The position numbers were made by a program, and so were the translations under genes. The notes beneath the pieces are model-generated. The model saw only the letters and a program-made list of their open reading frames with translations, was not told the DNA's origin and searched no databases. Below are positions 1 through 8,038 of a stretch of DNA of 64,000 nucleotides, piece after piece. Origin of the DNA: Oenococcus sp. UCMA 16435 (GTDB taxonomy: Bacteria > Bacillota > Bacilli > Lactobacillales > Lactobacillaceae); the NCBI GenBank assembly GCA_004010835.2, contig CP030868.2:1-64000 (forward strand), read 5' to 3'. Position 1 is the first letter of the stretch; each line of letters begins with the position of its first letter.

Positions 1-1
1 A

Positions 2-1737
2 TATGGGAAAAGCAATTCTATTAATATTGATGATCAATACAAAACTGATGATTTTTTTAAGGGGTTTACTTTTGTACTTGGTGTAAATAACCAGCTTCGA
101 TTTAATAAAACAATTAATACTGATTTAGATTATGTGCCAGTACTTTTTAGTGACTGTCATGCTTGTTACGATGATGGAGATAAGTGTAGATGCTATATTC
201 CAAGGCTTGCACTTAAAGGAACTTATATTTCTGTTGAAAAAGTAGATTTTTCGGAAATCAAGGAAGTTTTAAAGGAAAAAAATTGCGTTTCTGTTAATCC
301 TGATCAATTGGACAAAATTTTTCAAATTTCTGTTGATAACTTACCGGTTAATGTTTCTAGTAGGCTTAATTTAGTGGTAGGCAGAAGGGGCACTGGTAAG
401 AGCACATTTCTTGAAAGTATAAAAAAGCAATTTCAAAATGAAGAAAATGTTTTTATGATTAAACAGTTCCAGTCGGCTAGTGAAACTGATGATTATTTGA
501 GTGAACAACAAAATAGAATTGGAAATTTATGTATTGAAAATTGGGTTAATAAATACGAAGTTGAATTATATCAAATTAAAAATCATTATCAAAAAACCTT
601 CATAAGGAAGAGCTGAACAATTATATAGAACAGTTAAAAGAATATGGAAATCAAACTGTTACAAATGGCGAAGCCAGCAAAGTTAAAATTTTCAAAGAAA
701 ATGTATATGAAATATTTGAACATCAACAATTAAAAAAAGGTGAAAATGAATTATTAGATGTAATTAATAATCGAAATTTTTGGGATGAGTTGAATAATCC
801 TGTTATTAGAAAAAAATTTATCGATGCATACAACACAATTAGAAATAAACTAATAAATTACGATAAAGAAAATAAATTAAAAAAACATGTAAATGATCTT
901 CTTAAGGATATCAAACAAATTGTTAAGGAAAATACAGGTGTTAATCCACCACCTGAAATCAATTTATCCAAAATATTTATTTATCAAAAAGAGAAAGATA
1001 TGATTTCGACTTTTTGTAATATGGTTGTGAATAAAGAAGAATTAAGAAAAGAAAACAAGGGCCTTTTTTCGCTTAAGGTTGAAAAAAGGCCATGGAAGAA
1101 TGCTTCTGAGTTTAAAGATGCTCATCATATATCAAGGAGTTTTCCGATTAAGGAAGATTTAATTGATTAGTATCTTGCTGCTACCAATTGTAAAGAAAAG
1201 TATGACGCTTTTTTTAAAAAAATATTTAGTTCACCTTATTCTGAGAAATTAAAAATTTTGAACGAGACTGATGTTGCGAAGTATTTGTTAAATTTCGTGA
1301 CTGTATTAACCACTGCTGCAGGTAAAAGCCCTTCAGGAGGACAAAAGGTAGCTTTTGGATTAATGCTGAAATTGGAAGAGGCGAAAAAATCAACCATAGC
1401 GTTAATTGATGAGCCTGAGGCCTCCTTGGATAATCATTTCATTAATTGTGAGCTCATTGATGAACTCAGAGAGATTTCACAAAATATTCCTATTTTTGTT
1501 GTTACGCATAATTCAACACTTGGGACACTATTAAAACCAGACAGACTAATAGTAACTAAATATGATGAATCAAATGATAAATATCGAATCTTATCTGGTG
1601 ATTTTAAATCAAAGAAAATAATAGATGCGGAAAATAATGGACAGATTCCTAGTTTTGAAGATTTTCTTGATTCTATGGAAGCTGGTTTTGACACTTACAA
1701 GGAAAAAGGCGACAATTATGAGTTTCTTAAAAATTGA
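2..1737 (+). pseudogene. Broken PHP-AAA ATPase gene (TrlF/Spaf_1101-like), 5' end outside the window
   Basis: This was one long ATPase gene. The reading frame is open from base 2, so the start lies upstream. An SDCH segment at 149-160 resembles the end of a PHP phosphoesterase domain. A Walker A motif (GRRGTGKST) lies near 380-406, an ABC-type SGGQ signature at 1333-1344, Walker B (LIDEPEASLD) from 1402 and a switch histidine (VVTHN) near 1507. Two lesions break it. At 591-596 a run of six A needs a seventh to keep frame, and an in-frame TAG stands at 1168-1170; coding continues past both. Proteins with a PHP domain and a split-ABC ATPase are known as TrlF or Spaf_1101-like and are suspected defence factors; that assignment is from memory of the family. 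The product is presumably inactive here. Confidence 0.72.
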
Positions 1738-2016
1738 AGAAAACATTTTGAAGATTTCTATAGATAAAAAAATTACATCAATATTGACAATATTTCAAAA
1801 AACGATTTGTTAAAGATTATGAATAATATCTATAGTGATCAGAATTTTTATGGAAATTTAAATGATCTTGATTCTATCCTTGACGATACTAATAATCCAG
1901 TTCAAAAAGAGATTGGAAAGCAAGTAATTAATAAAATTAAAGATTTTAAGGAAATTATACCAACGATTAAATCGGAAATCTCCGATGAATTTCCAACTGT
2001 TAAAGAGGACGATTAA
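1718..2016 (+). pseudogene. Broken small partner gene of the PHP-AAA ATPase
   Basis: An ATG at 1718, with AAGG eight bases upstream, overlaps the end of the ATPase gene, as expected for a coupled second gene. The frame starts MSFLKIEEN and runs into a stop soon after a run of seven A at 1766-1772. With eight A it would continue to the stop at 2014-2016, giving about 98 residues rich in Asp, Asn and Lys. I do not recognise the family. The ATPase gene upstream is also broken by a missing A in a homopolymer, so the whole cassette seems to be decaying. Alternatively the segment from 1807 is a short independent gene, which I consider less likely. Confidence 0.45.
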
Positions 2017-2611
2017 GCAAATTGTTTTTGGTATTTTTCTGTTGGAAATATATTTTAAATATTTGATTTAAATTATCTCAGGTATCTGTTAAATTAATGA
2101 TTTTTTTATTTTATTAGGGAAACAAGTTATTCAAATCGGGATATTTGGTTATTTTAAATTGCAATATCAAGATATCATATGCCTTACGGATTTAGATTCA
2201 TTGATTAAAAATTCGTTTCTTAAAAATAAGCTGTTAATATTTACTTAGATGAGGATTAAATGATGAGTATATTTTGAAGATTTTTTGTCTACTAATTTAA
2301 ATAGAAATAGGGTTTTATGTCGGAGATTCCAGTGACTTTTAAAGATTTAATGTGTGAAGTTTCAGAATCTACAAAAAATTTTTTCTGGGGTTAGCCGTAT
2401 TGAACAGAAAAAATTGGCCAATATACAACGCCTCTGTTGGTAGTAGATTATATATAGCGGAAAGGCTATTGGATAATGCGATCATTACTAAAGATACTAT
2501 CAATATACTTTATCCGGGAACCATTACTGGAACTCTCGGATTGTCAGTTGTGCAGCATTTATTAAAGATATGTAAATCACCCAACAGGCTTATCATTGTG
2601 CTTCGAAACAG
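2017..2611. other. AT-rich gap with unassigned reading frame
   Basis: The stretch to about 2390 is very AT-rich, with stops in all frames beyond 25 codons. From 2400 a plus-strand frame beginning with TTG stays open to 2741, but its last 130 bases are antisense to the MerR gene and it has no ribosome binding site. Its first 70 residues (LYIAERLLDN, LYPGTITGTLG) look more protein-like than the rest and may be a gene remnant. I could not identify a family. No tRNA or terminator was seen. Confidence 0.3.
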
Positions 2612-3064
2612 TTATGCATTTCGGTCCTTATTGAGATATGAGCTAGAAAGAGATTCGGATGTCTTTTCTTCAGTTGCACTCTTAATGTCTGCATTCACCT
2701 TTTTGGTTGCATCCGGATCGCGGTATCTATTTAGTTTATAGTCGATTTCACTCAAATTTTCAGCAATTTTCTTTTGCTCCTCTAGCACTGCTGCACGATG
2801 TTCCCCAAGAAGCTCAACACGGTCAGGAATCGTATCAGGACCGGCCATTATCTGATTGACGTATCGACGGATATTTCTGATTTTCATTCCGGTATTTTTT
2901 AAACAGCAAATTGTGTGTATTATTTTTAGATCGCTATCTGTAAAATCACGATATCCAATTCTGTTTCTTGAGACGAAAGGCAAAAGTCCTTTTTTATCAT
3001 AGTAACGAAGGCTGGAAGCAGAAAGACCCGATTTCTTAGCAGCCCGCTTAATCGTATATGTCAT
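2612..3064 (-). CDS. MerR family transcriptional regulator
   Basis: A 150-residue one-component regulator. Residues 1-70 form the winged helix-turn-helix typical of MerR proteins, starting MTYTIKRAAKKSGLS and followed by LRYYDKKGLL. A dimerisation coiled coil (about 80-115) follows, then a polar tail. The effector domain is short and has no obvious metal-binding cysteine cluster, so an AdhR/NmlR-like or drug-responsive subtype is possible; I cannot decide. The gene diverges from the dehydrogenase at 3169, and the gap carries a 19-bp-spacer promoter of the kind MerR proteins activate. That makes the dehydrogenase its likely target. Confidence 0.88.
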   Translation of the reverse strand: MTYTIKRAAKKSGLSASSLRYYDKKGLLPFVSRNRIGYRDFTDSDLKIIHTICCLKNTGMKIRNIRRYVNQIMAGPDTIPDRVELLGEHRAAVLEEQKKIAENLSEIDYKLNRYRDPDATKKVNADIKSATEEKTSESLSSSYLNKDRNA

Positions 3065-3080
3065 TTTTTCTCCTTTGTCC

Positions 3081-3111
3081 TTGCATTAAACCATGGTTGA
3101 ACGTTTATGCT
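3081..3111 (+). promoter_or_regulatory. MerR-type promoter and operator of the dehydrogenase gene
   Basis: TTGCAT at 3081-3086 and TATGCT at 3106-3111 are separated by 19 bp, longer than the normal 17 and characteristic of promoters that MerR proteins untwist. Between and across them lies an inverted repeat, TAAAC (3087-3091) and GTTTA (3103-3107), separated by 11 bases. The regulator gene itself is transcribed away from this site. The activator role is inferred from spacing and position. Confidence 0.6.
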
Positions 3112-3168
3112 ATTGATTGTAGCGAGTGAGTCGCTTCTAATCAACGATTTTTGAAAAGGAGTTTTCAT

Positions 3169-3879
3169 ATGTCGACTATTTTAATCACTGGTGCGAATAA
3201 AGGCATTGGATTTGCGCTAGCAAAAGTTCTAGCCCAACATGGTAATCAGGTCTTAATTGGTGCGCGAAATGAACAACGCGGTAATGATGCGGTCCAGCAA
3301 TTAGCAAAAGAAAATGTGAAATCTGTATATATTCATATTGACTTGGATGATATTAATTCATTAGAGAATGCTATTGAGTCAGTAGAAAAGAATTATGGTG
3401 ACTTATCTATACTTGTCAACAATGCAGGGATTTCTGGAGATATGAGTCAAAGACCAGACAATACTGATCTTTCACAGCTTCGGGAAACAATGCAGTCAAA
3501 TTTTTTTGGCCCGTATGCATTAACAAAAGCATTAATTCCAACACTCAAAAAGAACAATGGTAGAATCGTTAATATTACAATCCCTGCTGGTGGTAACGAA
3601 TTCTTTAATCCTTTAGCGTATAAAACTAGTAAGGCAGCATTAAACTCAATGACTGAGTCTTTGGCAGCGTATTTTAAAAAGAATAACTTGCCTGTTCGAA
3701 TTATGAGTATTCATCCAGGCCCGACTACAACTGATTTGAATGGAAATGCTGCTACTAAAGGTTTTAGTTCACCCGGCGATGTCGCTGGCAAAATTGTAAA
3801 AATTCTTACTGATGGAAAAGAACATCAAGGTGATTTTATTGAAGTTAACAAAGAATTGTTTAAAAAACCTTCTGTTTAA
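3169..3879 (+). CDS. Short-chain dehydrogenase/reductase
   Basis: A 236-residue NAD(P)-dependent oxidoreductase of the classical SDR family. The cofactor-binding glycine motif TGANKGIG is at residues 7-14, the NNAG motif is near residue 83, and the catalytic Tyr-Lys pair appears as YKTSK near 154-158. The ATG at 3169 follows GGAG by seven bases; an in-frame TTG at 3151 lies on the ribosome binding site and is rejected. The sequence is carbonyl-reductase-like, but the substrate cannot be read from sequence. The divergent MerR gene and its promoter suggest induction by an electrophile, alcohol or drug. Confidence 0.88.
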   Translation: MSTILITGANKGIGFALAKVLAQHGNQVLIGARNEQRGNDAVQQLAKENVKSVYIHIDLDDINSLENAIESVEKNYGDLSILVNNAGISGDMSQRPDNTDLSQLRETMQSNFFGPYALTKALIPTLKKNNGRIVNITIPAGGNEFFNPLAYKTSKAALNSMTESLAAYFKKNNLPVRIMSIHPGPTTTDLNGNAATKGFSSPGDVAGKIVKILTDGKEHQGDFIEVNKELFKKPSV

Positions 3880-4214
3880 AAAGCAACCGGTTTTTATCAA
3901 ATGATGGGTCTGAATTTATCGGTTTGATGCTGTTAAAAAAATAAAATAGGGATTGGTTAATTTGTCTAAGACATGTTTAGAAGAATTACACTGATTTGGC
4001 TAAGATTTAAATGGTTCTACAGGGATCACAGACCAGGTAGGCAGATGATTGCGGGATCATAATCTTCAACGCGAATCCATGACTATTTTCGTTGCTGAGG
4101 TTGTAGTTTACCAATATTTCCCAAATGCCTTCAAGTTGTAGATTTCTAGACATTTTTTGTTTTTCTAGATGTTGAGTGAGAATAACTTATTTTATATTTA
4201 ATCAACTTGATATT
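3880..4214. other. Non-coding stretch, no recognisable gene
   Basis: No frame longer than about 26 codons looks protein-like and no RNA fold was recognised. It precedes a terminator hairpin at 4215-4260 and a region of gene remnants, so it is probably decayed sequence. Confidence 0.4.
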
Positions 4215-4260
4215 CAAAAAACTTGAGCTTTATCTGAATGAAGAAAGCTCAAGTTTTTTT
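4215..4260. terminator. Intrinsic terminator, active on both strands
   Basis: A stem of about twelve pairs (AAACTTGAGCTTT with AAAGCTCAAGTTT) surrounds a short loop. It has a T run on the plus strand and A/T flanks on the minus strand, so it could end transcription both ways. On the minus strand it lies just downstream of the 58-codon frame at 4292-4468. Confidence 0.75.
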
Positions 4261-4291
4261 GCAGTTTATCAACTTCACCTATTTAATTTAA

Positions 4292-4468
4292 TTAATGCAC
4301 ATTGTCTTCAATAGGATTCGTGGAGTCAATACGAGCAGATAAATTGATCCTTTGATTTACAAGTCGATGGCGGATTAATGACTGTTTCACCCATAGGTGA
4401 TTTCCCCAATGAGTAATACTTGCCGCTATCTTATCATTGTTAAAGTCTTGGTGTTTGAACATTCGCAT
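4292..4468 (-). CDS. Small hypothetical protein (58 aa)
   Basis: A minus-strand frame of 58 codons (MRMFKHQDFN... ending PIEDNVH) sits directly upstream of a terminator. A second ATG at 4462 has AAGGG five bases ahead and is the better start, giving 56 residues. The product is basic, with several His and Trp residues (THWGNHLWVKQ), no membrane segment and no family I know. It could be a genuine small gene or the tail of a decayed one; the neighbouring DNA contains a clear gene remnant. Confidence 0.35.
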   Translation of the reverse strand: MRMFKHQDFNNDKIAASITHWGNHLWVKQSLIRHRLVNQRINLSARIDSTNPIEDNVH

Positions 4469-4507
4469 CCCTTGTTAAACTGGATAAGAGGAACTAATCA
4501 AAATTAA

Positions 4508-4702
4508 AAAAATATTTTTCTATGGGGCAATAATCGTTTGCCGAGTTTTCAAGTTAACAACATGGAATTATTGCTGAAACGGATTAATGAGTTGAACGCT
4601 CTTATCGGATTTCCCTTGACAAAAATAGGGTAAAGCCTGGTCTTAGAGTTTAAAGATAGTGAAGGAAATTACATCGAAGCGTATTGCAAACAGAAGAATT
4701 AG
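4508..4702 (+). pseudogene. Remnant of a VOC/glyoxalase-like protein
   Basis: One plus-strand frame from 4508 reads as about 64 residues interrupted by a TAA at 4631-4633. Its end, EFKDSEGNYIEAYC, matches the C-terminal signature of glyoxalase/bleomycin-resistance (VOC) proteins, in which the Glu is a metal ligand. The upstream part of the gene is missing, with a stop at 4505. It is therefore a 3' fragment of a decayed gene. Confidence 0.5.
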
Positions 4703-4750
4703 TTTTCTACTGGTCTTTTTTAGAATGATAAAATTTTTTTACGATAAATG

Positions 4751-4790
4751 GTTAATCGTTTAACACTTTTAACTTAAAATCGGGTAAAAT
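4751..4790 (+). promoter_or_regulatory. Operator-like dyad and promoter before fructokinase
   Basis: A perfect dyad GTTAA-TCGT-TTAAC lies at 4751-4764, followed by TAAAAT hexamers at 4775-4780 and 4785-4790 that could be -10 boxes. LacI-family sugar repressors often bind such short dyads with a central CG, so sugar-responsive control of the fructokinase is plausible. No repressor gene is adjacent. Confidence 0.35.
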
Positions 4791-4823
4791 AATTCTTGTT
4801 ATTTTTTTGTCCTTGGGGGAAGT

Positions 4824-5726
4824 ATGATTGCAAAAAGCAAATTACTAGGATCTATAGAGGCTGGTGGAACAAAGTTTATTTGTGCTGTTGCTGATACCAA
4901 TTTCAATATTGTTGATCAAATCAAATTTAAGACATCTAATCCGCATGAAACCTTACTGCAGACAATTAATTTTTTTCAAAAATTTAAGGTGTCTGCAGTT
5001 GGCGTTGGATCTTTTGGTCCAATCGGAATCAAAGAGGGTTACGACGACTATGGATTTATTACAAAAACACCAAAAGTCGGCTGGTCCGATTTTGATTTTA
5101 TTGGAACTTTAAAAGCTGCAATTAATGTTCCAATATTTTTTACGACAGACGTTAATTCTTCAGTCTATGGAGAATATCAATTCGGTACTGTTAAAAAGGA
5201 TCGGGCGCTGGTTTATTTTACCCTTGGGACAGGTGTTGGTGTCGGTGTTATTCAAAGCGGCCTATTTGTTGGTGGACGCTCACATCCGGAAATGGGACAT
5301 ATTATTTTGCGCAAACACCCTGACGACGCTAATTTTGCCGGAGTTTGTCGTTTCCACGGAGACTGTCTTGAAGGCCTCGCCTCTGGTCCTTCATTAGAAG
5401 CACGAACGGGAATTCGGGGAGAAAATATTTCCGATGATGATCCGGTTTGGGATATTATTGCTTATTATATTGCTCAAGCTGCTTGGTCGGTGACGTTGTC
5501 ATTTCGGCCCGATAAAATCATTTTTGGTGGTTCTGTTTCCGGTCGACCAGGTTTATTGTATAAAGCTCGTCAACAGTTTGAACAAATGAATAACGATTAT
5601 TTGCCACTTCCATCGTTGGATGAATATATTGTTCGTCCAACGATTGAAAACAACGGTTCGGCAACTTACGGAAATTTTGCTTTGGCTCTTTTTGCTTTGC
5701 AAAAAGAAGAAAATAAAAGTTGTTGA
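4824..5726 (+). CDS. scrK: ROK family fructokinase
   Basis: A 300-residue cytoplasmic sugar kinase that phosphorylates fructose (or a related hexose) with ATP. The N-terminal phosphate loop is GSIEAGGTKF (residues 9-18). The ROK zinc site appears as His, then GVCRFHGDCLEG around residues 172-183, the pattern typical of ScrK/GmuE fructokinases; the glycine-rich FTLGTGVGVG segment is near 132. Length is normal. The start ATG has GGGGGAAG just upstream. The gene is monocistronic; the operator-like dyad at 4751 suggests sugar control. The fructose preference is inferred from the zinc-binding subgroup. Confidence 0.88.
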   Translation: MIAKSKLLGSIEAGGTKFICAVADTNFNIVDQIKFKTSNPHETLLQTINFFQKFKVSAVGVGSFGPIGIKEGYDDYGFITKTPKVGWSDFDFIGTLKAAINVPIFFTTDVNSSVYGEYQFGTVKKDRALVYFTLGTGVGVGVIQSGLFVGGRSHPEMGHIILRKHPDDANFAGVCRFHGDCLEGLASGPSLEARTGIRGENISDDDPVWDIIAYYIAQAAWSVTLSFRPDKIIFGGSVSGRPGLLYKARQQFEQMNNDYLPLPSLDEYIVRPTIENNGSATYGNFALALFALQKEENKSC

Positions 5727-5857
5727 TTAAACTATTTTTTTATTTTTTTAATTGAATTGATATTAAAATATCTTAAATTGGATCTTTTAAAGGTGAAATA
5801 TTTATAAATGTTCGAGTTTTGCTGCTTTTATCTTTAAAAAATTGTATTCTAGTTTGT

Positions 5858-6511
5858 ATGAAGCGAATTTTTATCGTTAGACACGGGCGAACTGAATGGA
5901 ATTTAGAAGAAAGATTTCAGGGAGCTAATGGAGATTCGCCACTTCTGGAATCAAGTAAAGACGACTGTAGGAACTTGGCTAATTTTCTTGACAAGTTTGC
6001 ATTTGCGGCTGTTTATACCAGCCCAATCAAGCGTGCTAGAAGAACAGCTGAAATAACCTTGGCTGATTCCAAGAAACATTCTAAAGAAAAAATTATTATT
6101 GATGAAAGTTTTCGGGAACTTGCTTTTGGTGATTGGGAAGGTCTTACAAAAGCACAAGTCGTTGCTAAGCATCCTGAACTTTTTGCCAAATTAATTGCTA
6201 GAGAAGATGATCCGCGATTTTTGAATTTTGGCGTTGAGAATTTTGTCAAAGCGAGGGACCGTTTTAAAGCGGGAATTATCAGACGCAGTAAAGAAATTCA
6301 CGATGATGAAAATCTTTTAATTTTTTCTCATGGATCAATTATTCAACTCGGGATTAAAGCTTTAACTGGAAATGAAAATATTTCTTCGTTAAAAAATACT
6401 TCGACTTCGATTCTGCAAACAGCAGATGACGAGCATTTTACAATTGAAAGTTATAACGAAGTCGCTTATTTAAATGAAATTAATACTAAGGGAAGTACAA
6501 CACTTATTTGA
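5858..6511 (+). CDS. Histidine phosphatase (phosphoglycerate mutase family)
   Basis: A 217-residue member of the histidine phosphatase superfamily. The catalytic motif IVRHGRTEWN is at residues 5-14, and the second histidine is in FSHGSI, near residue 161. The family covers cofactor-dependent phosphoglycerate mutases and broad phosphatases (GpmB, PhoE); the sequence does not decide. The chosen ATG has no ribosome binding site but lies eight bases after a -10-like TATTCT (5845-5850), suggesting a leaderless message. The upstream in-frame start at 5819 is rejected because it adds residues the family lacks. The stop abuts the next gene's AGGAGG. Confidence 0.85.
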   Translation: MKRIFIVRHGRTEWNLEERFQGANGDSPLLESSKDDCRNLANFLDKFAFAAVYTSPIKRARRTAEITLADSKKHSKEKIIIDESFRELAFGDWEGLTKAQVVAKHPELFAKLIAREDDPRFLNFGVENFVKARDRFKAGIIRRSKEIHDDENLLIFSHGSIIQLGIKALTGNENISSLKNTSTSILQTADDEHFTIESYNEVAYLNEINTKGSTTLI

Positions 6512-6519
6512 GGAGGAAT

Positions 6520-7941
6520 ATGTTTCAGTTAGAAAAGTATCACACGAATGTTAAAAGAGAAGTAATTGCCGGTTTTACGACTTTTTTGTCAATGGTTTAT
6601 ATTTTCTTTTTAAACCCGCAGATTTTGGGGCAAACAGGCATGCCGAAAAAAGGTGTCTTTTTGGCCTCGATTATTGTTTCAACAATCGGAACTTTATTTA
6701 TGGGATTGTTCGCCAACGTTCCTTTTGCTTTGGCTCCTGGAATTGGTATGCAGGCCTATTTCACCTATACAATCGTTTTCGGTTTTCATTTCAAATGGCA
6801 ACAGGCTTTAGCGATTGTTTTTTTGGTTGGAACTTTTGATTTAATTATTACTTTGACTCATGGAAGGCGGGCAATTGTAAAAGCTATACCCGAGGAATTA
6901 AAAGCAGCAATCGCCGGTGGAATTGGCTTGTTTGTTACTTATATTGGTTTGAAAAACGCTGGTTTTATTAATTTTATTATCGATAAAGCAGATGTTATTT
7001 CCGGCTGGGGAACTTCTTCGATGATTGGTAATGGTAGCGTTACACCTGAGATGGCTAATTTTAACCAGGCACCGGTAATTTTAGCTTTGATCGGTTTATT
7101 GATTTTGATTGTTTTGCTTTTGCGGAAAATTCCCGGTGCTTTTTTGATTTCAATGATCTTGACAACGTTGATTGGTATTCCAATGGGCGTTACTAGTACA
7201 GATATCTCTTGGGGCCAATCGCTTTCAGAAACTTTTTCTGATTTTTCAAAAGTCTTTTTGGCTTCTTTTTCAAATCAAGGAATGCCAACACTTTTTACTA
7301 GTTGGCACGCTTTCCTATTAACACTTGCAACTGTTTTCGCTATGGGCTTGACAGGATTGTTTGATGCGATCGGAACCCTACTTGGAATCGGTGAACAAAC
7401 TCAAATCTTTACAAAAGAAGATCAGCGTGAGTTTGCTGAAAATCGTGCTGGATTTAAAACTCGAATGGATCGCGCTCTTTTAGCTGATACCGTGACGACA
7501 ACCAGTGCCGGTCTACTTGGCACCTCTAACACAACAACTTTTATCGAATCTGCTTCTGGAATTGCGGCTGGTGGAAGAACCGGTTTATCCAATCTTGTTA
7601 CGGCAGCGGCTTTTTTGCTGACAATTTTCTTTGCTCCTTTTGTTTCTGTAATTCCGAATGCGGCTACTGCACCAATTTTGATTCTGGTTGGTATTTCAAT
7701 GATGGGAGAATTTAAAAAAATCGAATGGGGCGATCTTGAAATTGCTATTCCGTCATTCTTTACTTCTGTATTTATGGCCCTGTCTTATTCTATTTCTTAC
7801 GGAATTGCGGCCGGATTCATCTTTTATATTTTTGTAAAAGTAATCAAAGGAAAATTCAAACAGATTAATCCGGTTGTTTTGATTATTAGTTTGATGTTTT
7901 TGGTCAACTTCATTCTGATTGCCTTTAGATTTGCTGATTAA
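6520..7941 (+). CDS. Purine permease, AzgA/PbuG subfamily (NCS2)
   Basis: A 473-residue inner-membrane transporter with about twelve hydrophobic segments, importing hypoxanthine/guanine or adenine with protons. Family signatures include the start FQLEKYHTNVKREVIAGFTTF, the PGIGMQAYF segment near 75 and GLFDAIGTLLGIG near 285. The GTSNTTTFIESASGIAAGGRTG region near 345 is part of the substrate site. The ATG at 6520 follows AGGAGG by four bases, directly after the previous stop, so the two genes are probably co-transcribed. Purine salvage also appears at 62111 (apt). Confidence 0.9.
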   Translation: MFQLEKYHTNVKREVIAGFTTFLSMVYIFFLNPQILGQTGMPKKGVFLASIIVSTIGTLFMGLFANVPFALAPGIGMQAYFTYTIVFGFHFKWQQALAIVFLVGTFDLIITLTHGRRAIVKAIPEELKAAIAGGIGLFVTYIGLKNAGFINFIIDKADVISGWGTSSMIGNGSVTPEMANFNQAPVILALIGLLILIVLLLRKIPGAFLISMILTTLIGIPMGVTSTDISWGQSLSETFSDFSKVFLASFSNQGMPTLFTSWHAFLLTLATVFAMGLTGLFDAIGTLLGIGEQTQIFTKEDQREFAENRAGFKTRMDRALLADTVTTTSAGLLGTSNTTTFIESASGIAAGGRTGLSNLVTAAAFLLTIFFAPFVSVIPNAATAPILILVGISMMGEFKKIEWGDLEIAIPSFFTSVFMALSYSISYGIAAGFIFYIFVKVIKGKFKQINPVVLIISLMFLVNFILIAFRFAD

Positions 7942-7965
7942 AGTTTTATTTTGTTAATAAATATG

Positions 7966-7978
7966 ACAGAATATCTGT
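7966..7978. promoter_or_regulatory. Dyad upstream of arcA
   Basis: A perfect inverted repeat ACAGA-ATA-TCTGT lies about 60 bases before the arcA start. A TTGTTA at 7951 and TATGAT at 7991-7996 lie nearby but are not spaced as one clean promoter. It may bind a regulator of arginine catabolism (ArgR or a CRP/FNR-type ArcR); the identity is unknown. Confidence 0.3.
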
Positions 7979-8038
7979 AAGTGTTACCTTTATGATGTTT
8001 AATCAATTACAAAAGATTTGATTAAAGTAGGAGCAAAA

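Noticed and set aside
2400-2741. Plus-strand frame of 113 codons beginning with TTG
   Set aside because: No ribosome site, and its last 130 bases run antisense through the well-supported MerR gene. Kept only as an unassigned remnant within the gap entry.
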